64,000 bases of DNA, from positions 1 to 64,000 of the forward strand of contig NZ_BMJI01000008.1 in the NCBI RefSeq assembly GCF_014643255.1. Direction: 5' to 3'. Every line of letters begins with the position of its first letter. The stretch's first letter is position 1. Source of the DNA: Tersicoccus solisilvae (GTDB taxonomy: Bacteria > Actinomycetota > Actinomycetes > Actinomycetales > Micrococcaceae). Of this stretch, positions 1 to 7,879 are shown in pieces. The translations under genes and the position numbers were made by a program. The notes under the pieces are model-generated. The model searched no databases, was not told where the DNA came from, and was given only the letters and a program-made list of their open reading frames with translations.

Positions 1-124
1 CCCTGGCACCATGGATGTCCGACGTCGACAGGCGACCCAACCCACATGTTTCTCCCGCTCCACGCGGGCCGCAAGGCCCCAGCCCGCTATTGACGACCTG
101 GCGCAGAAAAGAGGAGGACGAGGG

Positions 125-763
125 TCAGTCGACGACGCCGTAGAGCCGGTCGCCGGCGTCGCCGAGGCCCGGCACGATGTAGCCGTTCTCGTCGAGTCGC
201 TCGTCGATCGAGGCGAGCACGATCGTGACCCGGTCGTTGTCGCCGAGCGTCTCCTCGAGCGCGGCCAGTCCCTCGGGCGCGGCCAGCAGGCAGATGCAGG
301 TGACGTCCTCGGCGCCCCGGGCGAAGAGGAAGTTGATCGCCTCGCGCAGGGTGCCGCCGGTGGCGAGCATCGGGTCGAGGACGAACACCTGCCGGCCGGT
401 CAGGTCGTCGGGCAGCCGCTCGGCGTACGTGACCGCCTCGAGGGTCTGCTCGTTGCGGGCCATGCCGAGGAAGCCGACCTCGGCGGTGGGGACCAGCCGG
501 GTCATGCCCTCGAGCATGCCCAGACCGGCCCGCAGGATCGGCACGACGAGCGGAGTCGGCTTGTCCAGACCGGTGCCCGTGGTGGTGGCGACGGGGGTGA
601 CGACCTCGACGTCGTGCACCCGGACGTTGCGCGTGGCCTCGTACGCCAGCAGCGTCACCAGTTCCTCGGTCAGCTGCCGGAACACCGGCGAGTTGGTGCC
701 CTCGTCGCGAAGCACGGAGAGCTTGTGGGCGACGAGGGGGTGGTCGACGTGGCTGACGCGCAT
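125..763 (-). CDS. upp: Uracil phosphoribosyltransferase
   Basis: Makes UMP from uracil and PRPP in cytosolic pyrimidine salvage. The 212-residue protein has the usual UPRTase length. It opens with [15 protein letters not shown], which is typical of the family, and carries the PRPP-binding loop [11 protein letters not shown] and the uracil-binding C-terminal segment with [16 protein letters not shown]. The ATG at 763 is chosen because family homology starts there; a TAGTTT -10-like box ends 7 nt upstream, so the mRNA is probably leaderless. The gene is divergent from tadA, with only 33 nt between the start codons. Longer upstream frames on this strand are antisense to tadA and were dropped. 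Confidence 0.96.
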   Translation of the reverse strand: MRVSHVDHPLVAHKLSVLRDEGTNSPVFRQLTEELVTLLAYEATRNVRVHDVEVVTPVATTTGTGLDKPTPLVVPILRAGLGMLEGMTRLVPTAEVGFLGMARNEQTLEAVTYAERLPDDLTGRQVFVLDPMLATGGTLREAINFLFARGAEDVTCICLLAAPEGLAALEETLGDNDRVTIVLASIDERLDENGYIVPGLGDAGDRLYGVVD

Positions 764-796
764 GGTGCCCAAACTACCAGCGGGCACAATGACACC
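764..796. promoter_or_regulatory. Divergent upp / tadA promoter region
   Basis: Only 33 bases separate the two divergent starts. On the minus strand TAGTTT lies 7 nt before the upp ATG. On the plus strand CACAAT (785-790) lies 6 nt before the tadA ATG. Both spacings fit leaderless transcription, which would put each -35 region inside the opposite gene. Inferred from sequence only. Confidence 0.5.
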
Positions 797-1297
797 ATGC
801 CCATCCCCGAGCCGCGGCCCGCCCCCGGCCCGCCGTCCGACCTGCCCGGACGTCACCGCGCCTGGATGGGGCTGGCCCTGGCGGAGGCGACCGCGGCCCT
901 GGTGCACGACGACGTCCCGATCGGCGCCGTCGTCGTCGGCCCGGACGGCACGGTGCTGGGAGCCGGGCACAACCGTCGGGAGGCCGACGCCGACCCGACC
1001 GCGCACGCCGAGGTGCTGGCGATCCGGGCGGCGGCGGTCCGGCTCGGCCGCTGGCGGCTGGACGACTGCACCCTCGTCATCACCCTGGAGCCGTGCGCCA
1101 TGTGTGCCGGGGCGACCGTGCTCGCCCGCATCCCCCGCGTCGTGTTCGGGGCCTGGGACACGAAGGCCGGTGCCGCCGGGTCCGTGTTCGAGGTGCTGCG
1201 GGAGCCCCGGCTGAACCACTGGGTGGAGGTCTACCCCCGGGTCCGCGAGGACGAGTGCGCCGCCCTGCTGCGGGACTTCTTCGCCGGGCACCGGTAG
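797..1297 (+). CDS. tadA: tRNA-specific adenosine deaminase
   Basis: Deaminates A34 to inosine in tRNA-Arg(ACG), allowing wobble decoding. It is a 166-residue cytidine-deaminase-fold protein. The zinc-binding HAEVL (catalytic Glu) and PCAMCAGA (two Cys ligands) motifs are both present and correctly spaced. The ATG at 797 sits 6 nt after a CACAAT -10-like box. The longer reading frame reaching back to position 11 is antisense to upp and is not part of the gene. Length and motifs fit TadA better than guanine or cytosine deaminase. Confidence 0.93.
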   Translation: MPIPEPRPAPGPPSDLPGRHRAWMGLALAEATAALVHDDVPIGAVVVGPDGTVLGAGHNRREADADPTAHAEVLAIRAAAVRLGRWRLDDCTLVITLEPCAMCAGATVLARIPRVVFGAWDTKAGAAGSVFEVLREPRLNHWVEVYPRVREDECAALLRDFFAGHR

Positions 1298-1360
1298 CCG
1301 GCGCCGCGAGCGCGCACCGATTCGTCTCCCGCGCCGGCGAGCCGGTACAGTATCCGGGTT

Positions 1361-1447
1361 GGTGACGTGTCCGAGCGGCCGAAGGTGCAACACTCGAAAT
1401 GTTGTTTGGTGTCAAAGCCAACGTGGGTTCAAATCCCACCGTCACCG
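1361..1447 (+). tRNA. tRNA-Ser (anticodon CGA)
   Basis: The acceptor stem GGTGACG pairs with CGTCACC (1440-1446) and the discriminator is G1447. The anticodon stem CAACA/TGTTG encloses the loop CTCGAAA, giving anticodon CGA, which reads UCG. A long variable arm (class II, as in Ser) and a T arm GTGGG-TTCAAAT-CCCAC are present. CCA is not encoded, as the next bases are CCG. A TACAGT box at 1346-1351 is a plausible -10. Confidence 0.96.
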
Positions 1448-1470
1448 CCGATTGATGCGTAGGCATCCTG

Positions 1471-1502
1471 AAGGGCCCCGACCGCCAGGTCGGGGCCCTT
1501 CG
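1471..1502 (+). terminator. Intrinsic terminator after tRNA-Ser
   Basis: GGGCCCCGACC, a 4-nt loop GCCA, then GGTCGGGGCCC form a perfect 11-bp GC stem, extended by AA/TT and followed by CTTCG. It lies about 25 nt after the tRNA end and serves as its terminator. Confidence 0.8.
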
Positions 1503-1667
1503 TGCGTCCGGGACAGTGGGCGACGCGGCCGCGAGAGGCCCGCGGGAGCGTGCGCTGCCGAGTTCCCCGGTGTGACCGGCGCGACACGGTATAGCGTGAG
1601 AGCAGTGTCGGGGCCTGAAGAAGCCCGGGTCCGGCTGTCATCGATCGGACCACCGAGAGGACACCCC

Positions 1668-2699
1668 ATGGACTACCGCACCCTCGGGCGCAGCGGCGCC
1701 GTCGTCTCCGCCTACGCCCTGGGCACCATGACGTTCGGCGCGGAGGCCGACGTCGAGACCTCCCACCAGCTGCTCGACGCCTACGTGGACGCCGGCGGCA
1801 CCCTCCTCGACACCGCCGACGTCTACACGGGGGGCACCTCCGAGGAGATCATCGGCGGCTGGTTCAGCAGCGACGCCTCCCGCCGGGACCGCGTCGTGCT
1901 CGCCACCAAGGGCCGGTTCCCCATGGGCGAGGGCCCGAACGATCTCGGCACCTCCCGCCGGCACCTCCGCCGGGCGCTCGAGGACTCCCTGCGCCGGCTC
2001 CAGGTCGACCACATCGACCTGTACCAGATGCACGCCTGGGACCCCATCACCCCGCTCGACGAGACCCTGCAGTTCCTCGACGACGCCGTCACCGCCGGGC
2101 ACATCGGGTACTACGGGTTCTCGAACTACACCGGCTGGCAGCTGACCAAGGCCGTGCACGAGGCCCGCGCCCACGGCTGGCACCCGCCCGTGACCCTGCA
2201 GCCGCAGTACAACCTGCTGGTCCGGGGCATCGAGGCCGAGGTCGTGCCGGCCGCGCTCGACGCCGGCATCGGCCTGCTGCCCTGGTCGCCGCTGGCCGGT
2301 GGCTGGCTGACCGGCAAGTACCAGCGCGACGCGGAGCCCACCGGCAGAACCCGCCTGGGCGAGAACCCGAAGCGTGGCATGGAGGCCTACGCCGAACGCA
2401 ACGCGCAGGAGGCCACCTGGCGCGTGGTCGATGCCGTCACCGCGATCGCGAAGGACCACGGGGTCAGCCCCGCCCAGGTCGCCCTGGCCTGGGTCGCCGC
2501 GCAGCCCGCGGTCACCTCCGTGATCCTCGGCGCCCGATCCCTGGACCAGCTCACGGACAATCTCGCGGCGGCTGACCTGACGTTGACCGCCGACGAGCTG
2601 GCCACCCTCACCGACGCGAGCGATCCCGGCTGGCCCGACTACCCCTACGGCCCGGCCGGCAGCGCGCAGCGGTCCCGGAAGATCGAGGGCGGACGGTGA
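1668..2699 (+). CDS. Aldo/keto reductase
   Basis: A 343-residue NADPH-dependent oxidoreductase of the AKR superfamily, with a (beta/alpha)8 barrel in the cytoplasm. It starts MDYRTLGRSG, has the catalytic Asp of LLDTADVY and the Tyr in VYTGGTSEE, a Lys in LATKG, and the His in YQMHAWDP. The C-terminal NADP-binding segment contains SVILGARSLDQL. Length is normal. The start was placed by family alignment; upstream is the tRNA terminator. Its stop overlaps the next gene's GTG start by 4 nt, so the two are co-translated. The physiological substrate cannot be read from the sequence. Confidence 0.93.
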   Translation: MDYRTLGRSGAVVSAYALGTMTFGAEADVETSHQLLDAYVDAGGTLLDTADVYTGGTSEEIIGGWFSSDASRRDRVVLATKGRFPMGEGPNDLGTSRRHLRRALEDSLRRLQVDHIDLYQMHAWDPITPLDETLQFLDDAVTAGHIGYYGFSNYTGWQLTKAVHEARAHGWHPPVTLQPQYNLLVRGIEAEVVPAALDAGIGLLPWSPLAGGWLTGKYQRDAEPTGRTRLGENPKRGMEAYAERNAQEATWRVVDAVTAIAKDHGVSPAQVALAWVAAQPAVTSVILGARSLDQLTDNLAAADLTLTADELATLTDASDPGWPDYPYGPAGSAQRSRKIEGGR

Positions 2700-3469
2700 G
2701 TGGCTACGGCCGGGTGCGCCGGCTGATCCTCGCCCGGCACGGGGAGAGCGAGGCGAACCGGGCCGCCGCCGAGGCCGACGCCGCCGGCGCCGAGCGCATC
2801 GCGGTGCCCGCCCGCGACGCCGACGTCGAACTGTCGGCGACCGGACGGGAGCAGGCCGAGGCGCTCGGCCACCACCTCGCCGACGCGGGGGCCCGGCTGC
2901 GGCCGGTGTCCGTGTGGGTGTCCCCCTACGTACGGGCGCGGCAGACCACCGAGATCGCCCTGCGCACCGGCGGGCTCGACCTGACCCCGCGGGTCGACGA
3001 GCGGCTGCGCGACCGCGAACTCGGCATCCTGGACGCGCTGACCGGCCGGGGCGTCCGCGCCCTCCACCCGAGCGAGGCCGAGCGCCGCCAGTACCTGGGC
3101 AAGTTCTACTACCGGCCGCCCGGCGGCGAGTCCTGGGCCGACGTGGCCCTGCGGGTGCGCTCCCTGCTGGCCGACATCGAGAGCTCCGCCGGCGAAGGAC
3201 ACGACGACGACGTGCTCATCGTCTGCCACGACGCCGTCGTGTCCCTGATCCGCTACGTGTGCGAGCGCGTGGAGGAGCAGGACCTGCTCGAGGATGCCCG
3301 GGTCAACCCGATGCCGAACGCCGCGGTCACCGTGCTCGAACGGATCGACGGCGCCTCCGGCACCGAACCGGGCTGGCGGGCCGTCACCGTCAACGACGTC
3401 GCCCACCTCACCCGGCACGATGCCGCCGTCACGCGACACAGTGGAGAGACCGATGACACGACGCCCTGA
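2696..3469 (+). CDS. Histidine phosphatase superfamily protein
   Basis: A 257-residue phosphoglycerate-mutase-like phosphatase. The phospho-accepting motif is ARHGESEAN (Arg14-His15-Gly16), and the second catalytic His is in VCHDAVVSLI. DRELGILD and YRPPGGESWADV are typical of bacterial members and of fungal-type fructose-2,6-bisphosphatase relatives. It starts with GTG inside the stop of the aldo/keto reductase gene and overlaps the downstream nnrD gene by 17 nt, so the three genes form one operon. The substrate is unknown; the family includes phosphosugar, nucleotide and broad phosphatases. Confidence 0.9.
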   Translation: MSGYGRVRRLILARHGESEANRAAAEADAAGAERIAVPARDADVELSATGREQAEALGHHLADAGARLRPVSVWVSPYVRARQTTEIALRTGGLDLTPRVDERLRDRELGILDALTGRGVRALHPSEAERRQYLGKFYYRPPGGESWADVALRVRSLLADIESSAGEGHDDDVLIVCHDAVVSLIRYVCERVEEQDLLEDARVNPMPNAAVTVLERIDGASGTEPGWRAVTVNDVAHLTRHDAAVTRHSGETDDTTP

Positions 3470-4304
3470 CCGCGTGACGCCGCGGACCCTGCGCCGGCAC
3501 CCCCTCCCCGAGGCGAGCGGAGGCAAGCGGCAACGCGGGTCCGTGCTCGTGATCGGTGGCTCCCGCCGCACCCCGGGCGCGGCCGCCCTCACCGGCCTCG
3601 CCGCCCTGCGGGTCGGCGCCGGGCGGCTGACCCTGGCGATCGCCGAGTCCGTCTCCCCCGCGGTCGCCGTGTCCTTCCCCGAGGCCGGGGTGGTGGGGCT
3701 GCCGGAGGACGCGGACGGGTCCGTCCTCGGCGACTGCGCGGACACGCTGCTGGCCGAGGACGCCGACGCCGTCGTGATCGGGCCCGGCCTGACGGACATC
3801 GAGCAGACCACCGTCCTGCTGCGGGGCCTGCTGCCCCGGCTGGCGCCGGACACCGCCGTCGCCCTCGACGCCTTCGCGCTCGGCGCGCTGGCCCACCACC
3901 CGGAGCTGGCCGAGCCCGTGGCCGGCCGGCTGCTGCTCACCCCCAATCAGACCGAGGTCGGGCTGCTGCTCGGCAGGGAACCGCGCGACGAGGCCACGGG
4001 TGCCCGCGACACGGCCCGCCGGTTCGACGCCGTCGTCAGCTGCGGAGGCGTCGTCGCCGGTCCCGACGGACTGTACGAGGTCCGTGCCGGTGGGCCGGGG
4101 CTCGGCACGTCCGGCAGCGGCGACGTGCTCGTCGGGGCGGCCGGCGGCCTGCTCGCCCGGGGCGCCTCGCCGCAGACCGCCGGCCTGTGGGCCACCTGGC
4201 TGCACAACTCGGCCGGGGAGCGCATCGCCCGGCAGGTGGGGCCGATCGGGTTCCTGGCCCGGGAGCTGGCCGACGGGCTCTGGCACCAGCTGGCCGAGAC
4301 GTGA
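3453..4304 (+). CDS. nnrD: ADP-dependent NAD(P)H-hydrate dehydratase
   Basis: Repairs damaged NAD(P)HX back to NAD(P)H using ADP (YjeF C-terminal / ribokinase-like fold). The 283-residue protein carries GSVLVIGGSRRTPGAA near the N-terminus, VVIGPGL, LLLTPNQTEVG and the nucleotide-binding loop GTSGSGDVLVG with the catalytic Asp. The epimerase partner NnrE is not fused here and is not in the window. The ATG at 3453 overlaps the preceding phosphatase gene by 17 nt, implying translational coupling. Length matches stand-alone NnrD. Confidence 0.93.
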   Translation: MTRRPDRVTPRTLRRHPLPEASGGKRQRGSVLVIGGSRRTPGAAALTGLAALRVGAGRLTLAIAESVSPAVAVSFPEAGVVGLPEDADGSVLGDCADTLLAEDADAVVIGPGLTDIEQTTVLLRGLLPRLAPDTAVALDAFALGALAHHPELAEPVAGRLLLTPNQTEVGLLLGREPRDEATGARDTARRFDAVVSCGGVVAGPDGLYEVRAGGPGLGTSGSGDVLVGAAGGLLARGASPQTAGLWATWLHNSAGERIARQVGPIGFLARELADGLWHQLAET

Positions 4305-4368
4305 GCCGATCCCCCGGGCGTGCGCGTGCGGGGGACCGACGCGGGCATCATCGACACGGAGGACTGCG

Positions 4369-4863
4369 ATGGCCGACGGGCCGCACATCTTTCACCCCGA
4401 GTCCCGGCACGTCCCGGAACTGAGCGAGCTGCTCACCGGCTGGAAACCGGGCAAGACGGCGTCCTTCGGACCGCAGACCCCGAACCTCCCGGCGACGGTC
4501 GCGGAGGTGGACGGGCGGCTCGTCGGCTTCCTCACGGGCCACCACCGGTTCCGCGACTGGAACGCCCTCGTCGACTTCCATCATCTCGCCGGCACCGACG
4601 GCTCCTGGCTCGCCGAACTGTTCGTCCATCCCGCCCACCGCCGCACCGGCATCGGCCGCGCCCTCGTCCGGCACTTCATCGGCGCGTCCGTCGCGGCCGG
4701 CTGCAGCATGGTCGTCGTCCGGCCGGACCAGACCGACTCCGCGGAGGAGCAGGCCGCCCGGCAGGCGTTCTTCATCGACCTCGGCTTCACGCCGCTGCGC
4801 CTGGACCCGGGCATCCGGTTCCTGCCCGACTGGTTGATGGGCCGCCCCAACGACCTCGGCTGA
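4369..4863 (+). CDS. GNAT family N-acetyltransferase
   Basis: A 164-residue GCN5-related acetyltransferase that transfers acetyl from acetyl-CoA to an unknown amine. The acetyl-CoA loop (motif A) is LFVHPAHRRTGIGRALV and the C-terminal part contains FFIDLGFTPL. The ATG at 4369 follows an AGGA-like sequence and the start of homology. It lies 64 nt after nnrD and may be the last gene of that operon. A diverged copy of its 3' half is found at about 7577-7780, on the other side of a low-GC insert (see the pseudogene entry). Confidence 0.88.
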   Translation: MADGPHIFHPESRHVPELSELLTGWKPGKTASFGPQTPNLPATVAEVDGRLVGFLTGHHRFRDWNALVDFHHLAGTDGSWLAELFVHPAHRRTGIGRALVRHFIGASVAAGCSMVVVRPDQTDSAEEQAARQAFFIDLGFTPLRLDPGIRFLPDWLMGRPNDLG

Positions 4864-4910
4864 GGGCCCTCCGACGTGCATGAACATCCGATAACGACAC
4901 GCGGCGGTCG

Positions 4911-4986
4911 TTGACCCGGGCAGTACCGGCAGAACACTGTTCAGGTGGGACGCCAACGTTCTTCAGTCGCGGTGGTAACACCGTAG
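4911..4986 (+). pseudogene. Duplicated lipoprotein promoter and truncated gene start
   Basis: TTGACC (4911-4916), a 16-nt spacer, AACACT (4933-4938), 6 nt, then GTG (4945) mirror the intact lipoprotein promoter at 7845-7880, which has TTGACC, 17 nt, AACACT, 6 nt, ATG. The reading frame gives MGRQRSSVAVVTP and then TAG at 4984, against MTSMRSTSAVVLG in the intact gene, so the copy covers about the first dozen codons before homology ends. I read this as the broken 5' end of a former paralogous lipoprotein gene, cut off by the island to its right. Confidence 0.6.
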
Positions 4987-5208
4987 GGGCTCAACATCAC
5001 TCCACGCGACAACGGCACGCAGGCGGGCGCCGTCGAGTGCCACGTGGTCCGGAGTGAATACTCCCGAACTTGCGTCCAGTATCCGATCGGTCTGACGTTC
5101 GCGCCTAAGCTAGCTAGCGCCCCCTAGGCGCAAGCTGGCAGGATATCCGTACCCGCGGCTAGGCGCCGAGGATGAAGTAGAGATTCACGGCTATGGGGAA
5201 GGTCGACA
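4987..5208. other. Left end of low-GC island, non-coding
   Basis: No gene is seen in these 222 bases. GCGCCTA (5101-5107) and TAGGCGC (5125-5131) form a 7-bp inverted repeat, and TAGGCGC recurs at about 5160, just before the metallopeptidase gene. GC is visibly lower than in neighbouring core genes. No integrase, transposase terminal repeat or tRNA is visible. A GGGAAGG Shine-Dalgarno sequence at the right end serves the next gene. Confidence 0.4.
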
Positions 5209-6378
5209 ATGACGCAGGACCCGTATCAGTTTCTTGAGCAATTGCAAGAACACATCTATTCTCAGCTTGGCGAAGCGCCGCAGGTATTCCCGGGGGACTT
5301 CTTGCTCGAGCAGGCTCGCCTTTTTCTGCGCGCTCGGCGACCGACCGCGCCTGCAGAAGAGATTGAGAAGGATGCCGAGGAGCTGGTGCGTGACATGGAG
5401 GAGGGTCCGGCCCCACGGACCCGCTTCGAGCACCCTGGCTGGTACGGCATTCTTCACTCCCTGTCGAACTGGATCGAGACTTCTGTGCAGACAATGGGCC
5501 TGCCTATGCGCGAATCCCCAGCCTTCGGCTCGTTGCCCACTGGTCAGGTCAACGCGATGACCATCGCCGTGCCGAACTCAGCAGATCACCTTGTCCTCTT
5601 TGAGGACCAATTGTTCATCTTCGCACTCCTTTTCAGCAAGGCGTTGGCTCGAGCTCTCCCAGTTAGGCGAACACCCGAGGGGGGACTCTTGTACTCAGTT
5701 GATAAAGATGAAGTGGCTGACCGCATTAGAGCCAAGAAGGACGTGGTCGAGCGCTTTGCAGACGTCGTCCTAGCCTATTCGATTTCAGGCCGCCCCAGCA
5801 ATGCCCGGCAGTATTATGTGGAGAGTGAATACTTTGCTCTGTCCGACACCATCAGAGAGTCAATGGAATGCTTTGTGCTGGGTCATGAGTACGGGCACGT
5901 AATCGGCATGCACCTCGGCGAAGCCGCGCGCAGCGCGGGCATGCTCGCCGCGGACGAGGTGGACGAAATTAACTACAACTGGATGCAGGAGCACGAAGCC
6001 GACATCTACGGTACCGCGCTGACGCTGCAGTCGATACACCGTGAACGACGCATTGAACCGGCTATGTGTTTCATTGGCGTGGATACATTTTTCAGCGCGA
6101 TGGACGTGATGGACAAGGCGACGTCGCTGCTACGTTCTGGCGACGAGAACGCGACGACCCTCGGATCACACCCCCCGTCGAGTCAGCGCCGCGAGGTGAC
6201 CCGACGGTTCCTAGACCGGATACTAGATCCTGAGCACGCGCGCAGTGCCGTCGAACTCGCCGAGAGCCTGCAGTTCGCCATGGAGCAGCTCTGGTCGGCG
6301 ACGCGTCCACTTCTCATGAGCGCCATGGAGCGGGGTGCGACCGCCGCGCCGCGATGGAGCGTTCGGAACTCAGGATGA
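5209..6378 (+). CDS. Putative zinc metallopeptidase (HEYGH), island cargo
   Basis: A 389-residue protein without signal peptide or clear membrane segments. Residues 226-230 are HEYGH, the HExxH zinc motif, and 31 residues later EHEAD (261-265) fits the ExxxD third-ligand motif of gluzincins such as M48. The N-terminal ~200 residues are not recognised. The start ATG follows GGGAAGG with good spacing. Codon use is less GC-rich than in the surrounding genes (many AT-ending codons), suggesting transfer. Its 3' end overlaps the convergent membrane-protein gene by 9 nt. Zinc peptidases in small islands are sometimes defence effectors, for example the Lit-type exclusion protease, but that role is only a possibility here. 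No defined substrate is apparent. Confidence 0.75.
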   Translation: MTQDPYQFLEQLQEHIYSQLGEAPQVFPGDFLLEQARLFLRARRPTAPAEEIEKDAEELVRDMEEGPAPRTRFEHPGWYGILHSLSNWIETSVQTMGLPMRESPAFGSLPTGQVNAMTIAVPNSADHLVLFEDQLFIFALLFSKALARALPVRRTPEGGLLYSVDKDEVADRIRAKKDVVERFADVVLAYSISGRPSNARQYYVESEYFALSDTIRESMECFVLGHEYGHVIGMHLGEAARSAGMLAADEVDEINYNWMQEHEADIYGTALTLQSIHRERRIEPAMCFIGVDTFFSAMDVMDKATSLLRSGDENATTLGSHPPSSQRREVTRRFLDRILDPEHARSAVELAESLQFAMEQLWSATRPLLMSAMERGATAAPRWSVRNSG

Positions 6379-6996
6379 GCAGCGCCCCACTACCTCCATT
6401 GCCACCACATCCTGCAGCGGAACCTTGCTCCTTGTCCCCGAGGCCTCCAGGGTGACCGAAGTGGCCCCTCCCTCGACCAGCTCGCCGCAGGTCCGATGCT
6501 GTTCCTGGTCCGTAATCTCTAGGTAGGCGGGAACCCCGCGGGGCCCATACCAGGTGACCCCTACCCCCGCCGCAAGCAACAAGAGGGTTAGAAACGTTAG
6601 TGTGACGGCCCACCTCAGGTCCCGACTGGCGGACTTTGCCCGCTCCCGCCGACGCTCCCGAAGATCGCCCGGTGATTGGCCCACGGGACGCTGCTTCGGG
6701 AAGCCGTAGGCAGCGCGCAGACTGAGTAGGGTGCCGACCGATGCAGCCCCCAGTGCCAACGCGAGCAGCACACCGACGAGAACCTGGGCACCTTGTGACA
6801 GGCCAACGATGGTGTCCCGCCCCTTGACGATGGAGACGGTGGTTATGAGCCCGAGAAGCGCCGACAGTCCATTCCGCCAGTTGGCCGCGTGCTGCCGGAT
6901 CTGCTCCAGTTCACTGGCTTGTAGTTCTTGGGCGGCCTCTGCGCGAGATCTGGTGAGTGCATCGCTCTCGGGTCCTGGCCGCACCTGAACAGGCAT
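6370..6996 (-). CDS. Two-TM membrane protein of unknown function
   Basis: A 208-residue protein. Residues 1-45 are charged and helical, with a Q/E/A-rich stretch suggesting a coiled coil. Two hydrophobic segments follow (around GAQVLVGVLLALALGAASVG and TLTFLTLLLLAAGVGVTWY) separated by a basic loop, then a soluble C-terminal domain of about 60 residues with YLEITDQEQHRTCGELV. The ATG at 6996 overlaps the TGA of the upstream zinc-ribbon gene by one base (TGATG), so the two are translationally coupled. Its function is not recognised. It is part of the low-GC insert. Confidence 0.7.
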   Translation of the reverse strand: MPVQVRPGPESDALTRSRAEAAQELQASELEQIRQHAANWRNGLSALLGLITTVSIVKGRDTIVGLSQGAQVLVGVLLALALGAASVGTLLSLRAAYGFPKQRPVGQSPGDLRERRRERAKSASRDLRWAVTLTFLTLLLLAAGVGVTWYGPRGVPAYLEITDQEQHRTCGELVEGGATSVTLEASGTRSKVPLQDVVAMEVVGRCSS

Positions 6997-7367
6997 CACG
7001 ATCCCCAGGAAACGTGAAGCACCCAAGATGCACCGCAGCCGCGCCGGGCATCGGGGGTGCTTGGGTGTGCGACGCCGCAGGCGCAGATGACTTCGACGTC
7101 TCTTTCGCTGTTCTTCGCTGCCACCCGCCCAAGCGCCTGCAGTAAGAGATCGCTGCCGGAGGACCTCGCTCGTTCGCCCAGGTTGCTGAAGAGGAGCAGT
7201 GGCTCGACATGTGCGCTGTCGTGATGGCATCGCGGACATGGCCCCGTGACGACAATGGCGGCCGGATCGTTCTCATTGGGTTCGAGCTCCACCAGTGAAC
7301 TCTTGGCCGCGTCCTTGTTCCAAGCGACGCTGTTGGAGACCTCGTACGGCTGGGTGCGATTGGGCAT
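6996..7367 (-). CDS. Small zinc-ribbon-like protein
   Basis: A 123-residue protein. CPRCHHD near the middle and CACGVAHP plus GCGASW near the C-terminus supply four or five Cys, as in a zinc ribbon. ATG 7367 (MPNRTQPYEV) is preferred over the TTG at 7460 because the upstream segment is not protein-like, but no strong Shine-Dalgarno is visible for either. It forms a coupled pair with the two-TM protein. It could be the soluble regulatory or sensing partner of that membrane protein; this is inference from the gene order only. Confidence 0.6.
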   Translation of the reverse strand: MPNRTQPYEVSNSVAWNKDAAKSSLVELEPNENDPAAIVVTGPCPRCHHDSAHVEPLLLFSNLGERARSSGSDLLLQALGRVAAKNSERDVEVICACGVAHPSTPDARRGCGASWVLHVSWGS

Positions 7368-7476
7368 GGTCCAAGACTGCCGCCCGGAAGGAGGGACGTC
7401 CACAACTCCGTGCCGCGTATCGGCGGTGTCGTGGCTACTTGGCTTCACAAGACGCCGCAAACCGTCCAGGATCGAC

Positions 7477-7498
7477 GGTGGCGGTGGCGGTGGCGGTG
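7477..7498. repeat. GGTGGC tandem hexamer repeat
   Basis: Three and a half perfect copies of GGTGGC lie in the ~200-base stretch between the zinc-ribbon gene and the acetyltransferase remnant. The sequence is close to the right end of the island. I see no coding function for it. Confidence 0.6.
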
Positions 7499-7576
7499 TG
7501 ACGGTGGTTGCCCTCAGATGCCGGTGGGTCGGTGGGCCACTGAGTGCACGCGTTCGGCGTTGGACCAGTGGCCCCA

Positions 7577-7780
7577 GGCGGCGGTGCCCTCGTGCGGCAC
7601 TTCATCGGCGAGTCGACGGCCGCCGGGTGCAGCGTCGTCGTCCGACCCGACGCGAGCGACACCCTCGCGGAGCAGGAGGCCCGCAAGTCCTTCTTCCTCG
7701 GTCTGGGCTTTCGGGAACTGGTCCTCGATCCGGGCATCCGGTTCCTGCCCGACTGGTTGATGGGCCGACTCAACGACTGA
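7577..7780 (+). pseudogene. 5'-truncated GNAT acetyltransferase remnant
   Basis: The frame ending at 7780 matches the last ~66 residues of the intact acetyltransferase at 4369-4863. Shared blocks are ALVRHFIG, AAGCS, EQ.AR, LGF and LDPGIRFLPDWLMGR, about 70% identical by eye. Homology begins abruptly near 7577. The acetyl-CoA loop and everything before it are missing, so the product cannot be a functional GNAT, even though an open frame extends back to a GTG at 7544. The right flank continues with the same intergenic sequence as after the intact copy, including the TTGACC promoter. Confidence 0.8.
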
Positions 7781-7844
7781 GCGTGAAGGGGCGCCGAGTG
7801 GCCTCCGACCTGCGCCTGCGTCGCAGGACGACACGGTCAGGTCG

Positions 7845-7873
7845 TTGACCCGGGTAGCACGGAACAGAACACT
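7845..7873 (+). promoter_or_regulatory. Promoter of the lipoprotein gene
   Basis: TTGACC (7845-7850), a 17-nt spacer and AACACT (7868-7873) form a good sigma-70-type promoter. The start ATG is 6 nt after the -10, so the transcript should be leaderless. A near-copy with a 16-nt spacer lies at 4911-4938. Confidence 0.7.
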
Positions 7874-7879
7874 GGACCC

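Noticed and set aside
7477-7498. CRISPR-like or phase-variable repeat
   Set aside because: Only 3.5 hexamer units without spacers and not inside a credible gene or promoter.
4864-7577. Island as a classical integrative element with att sites
   Set aside because: No integrase, transposase or tRNA target; the flanking similarity is a diverged gene duplication rather than short identical att repeats.
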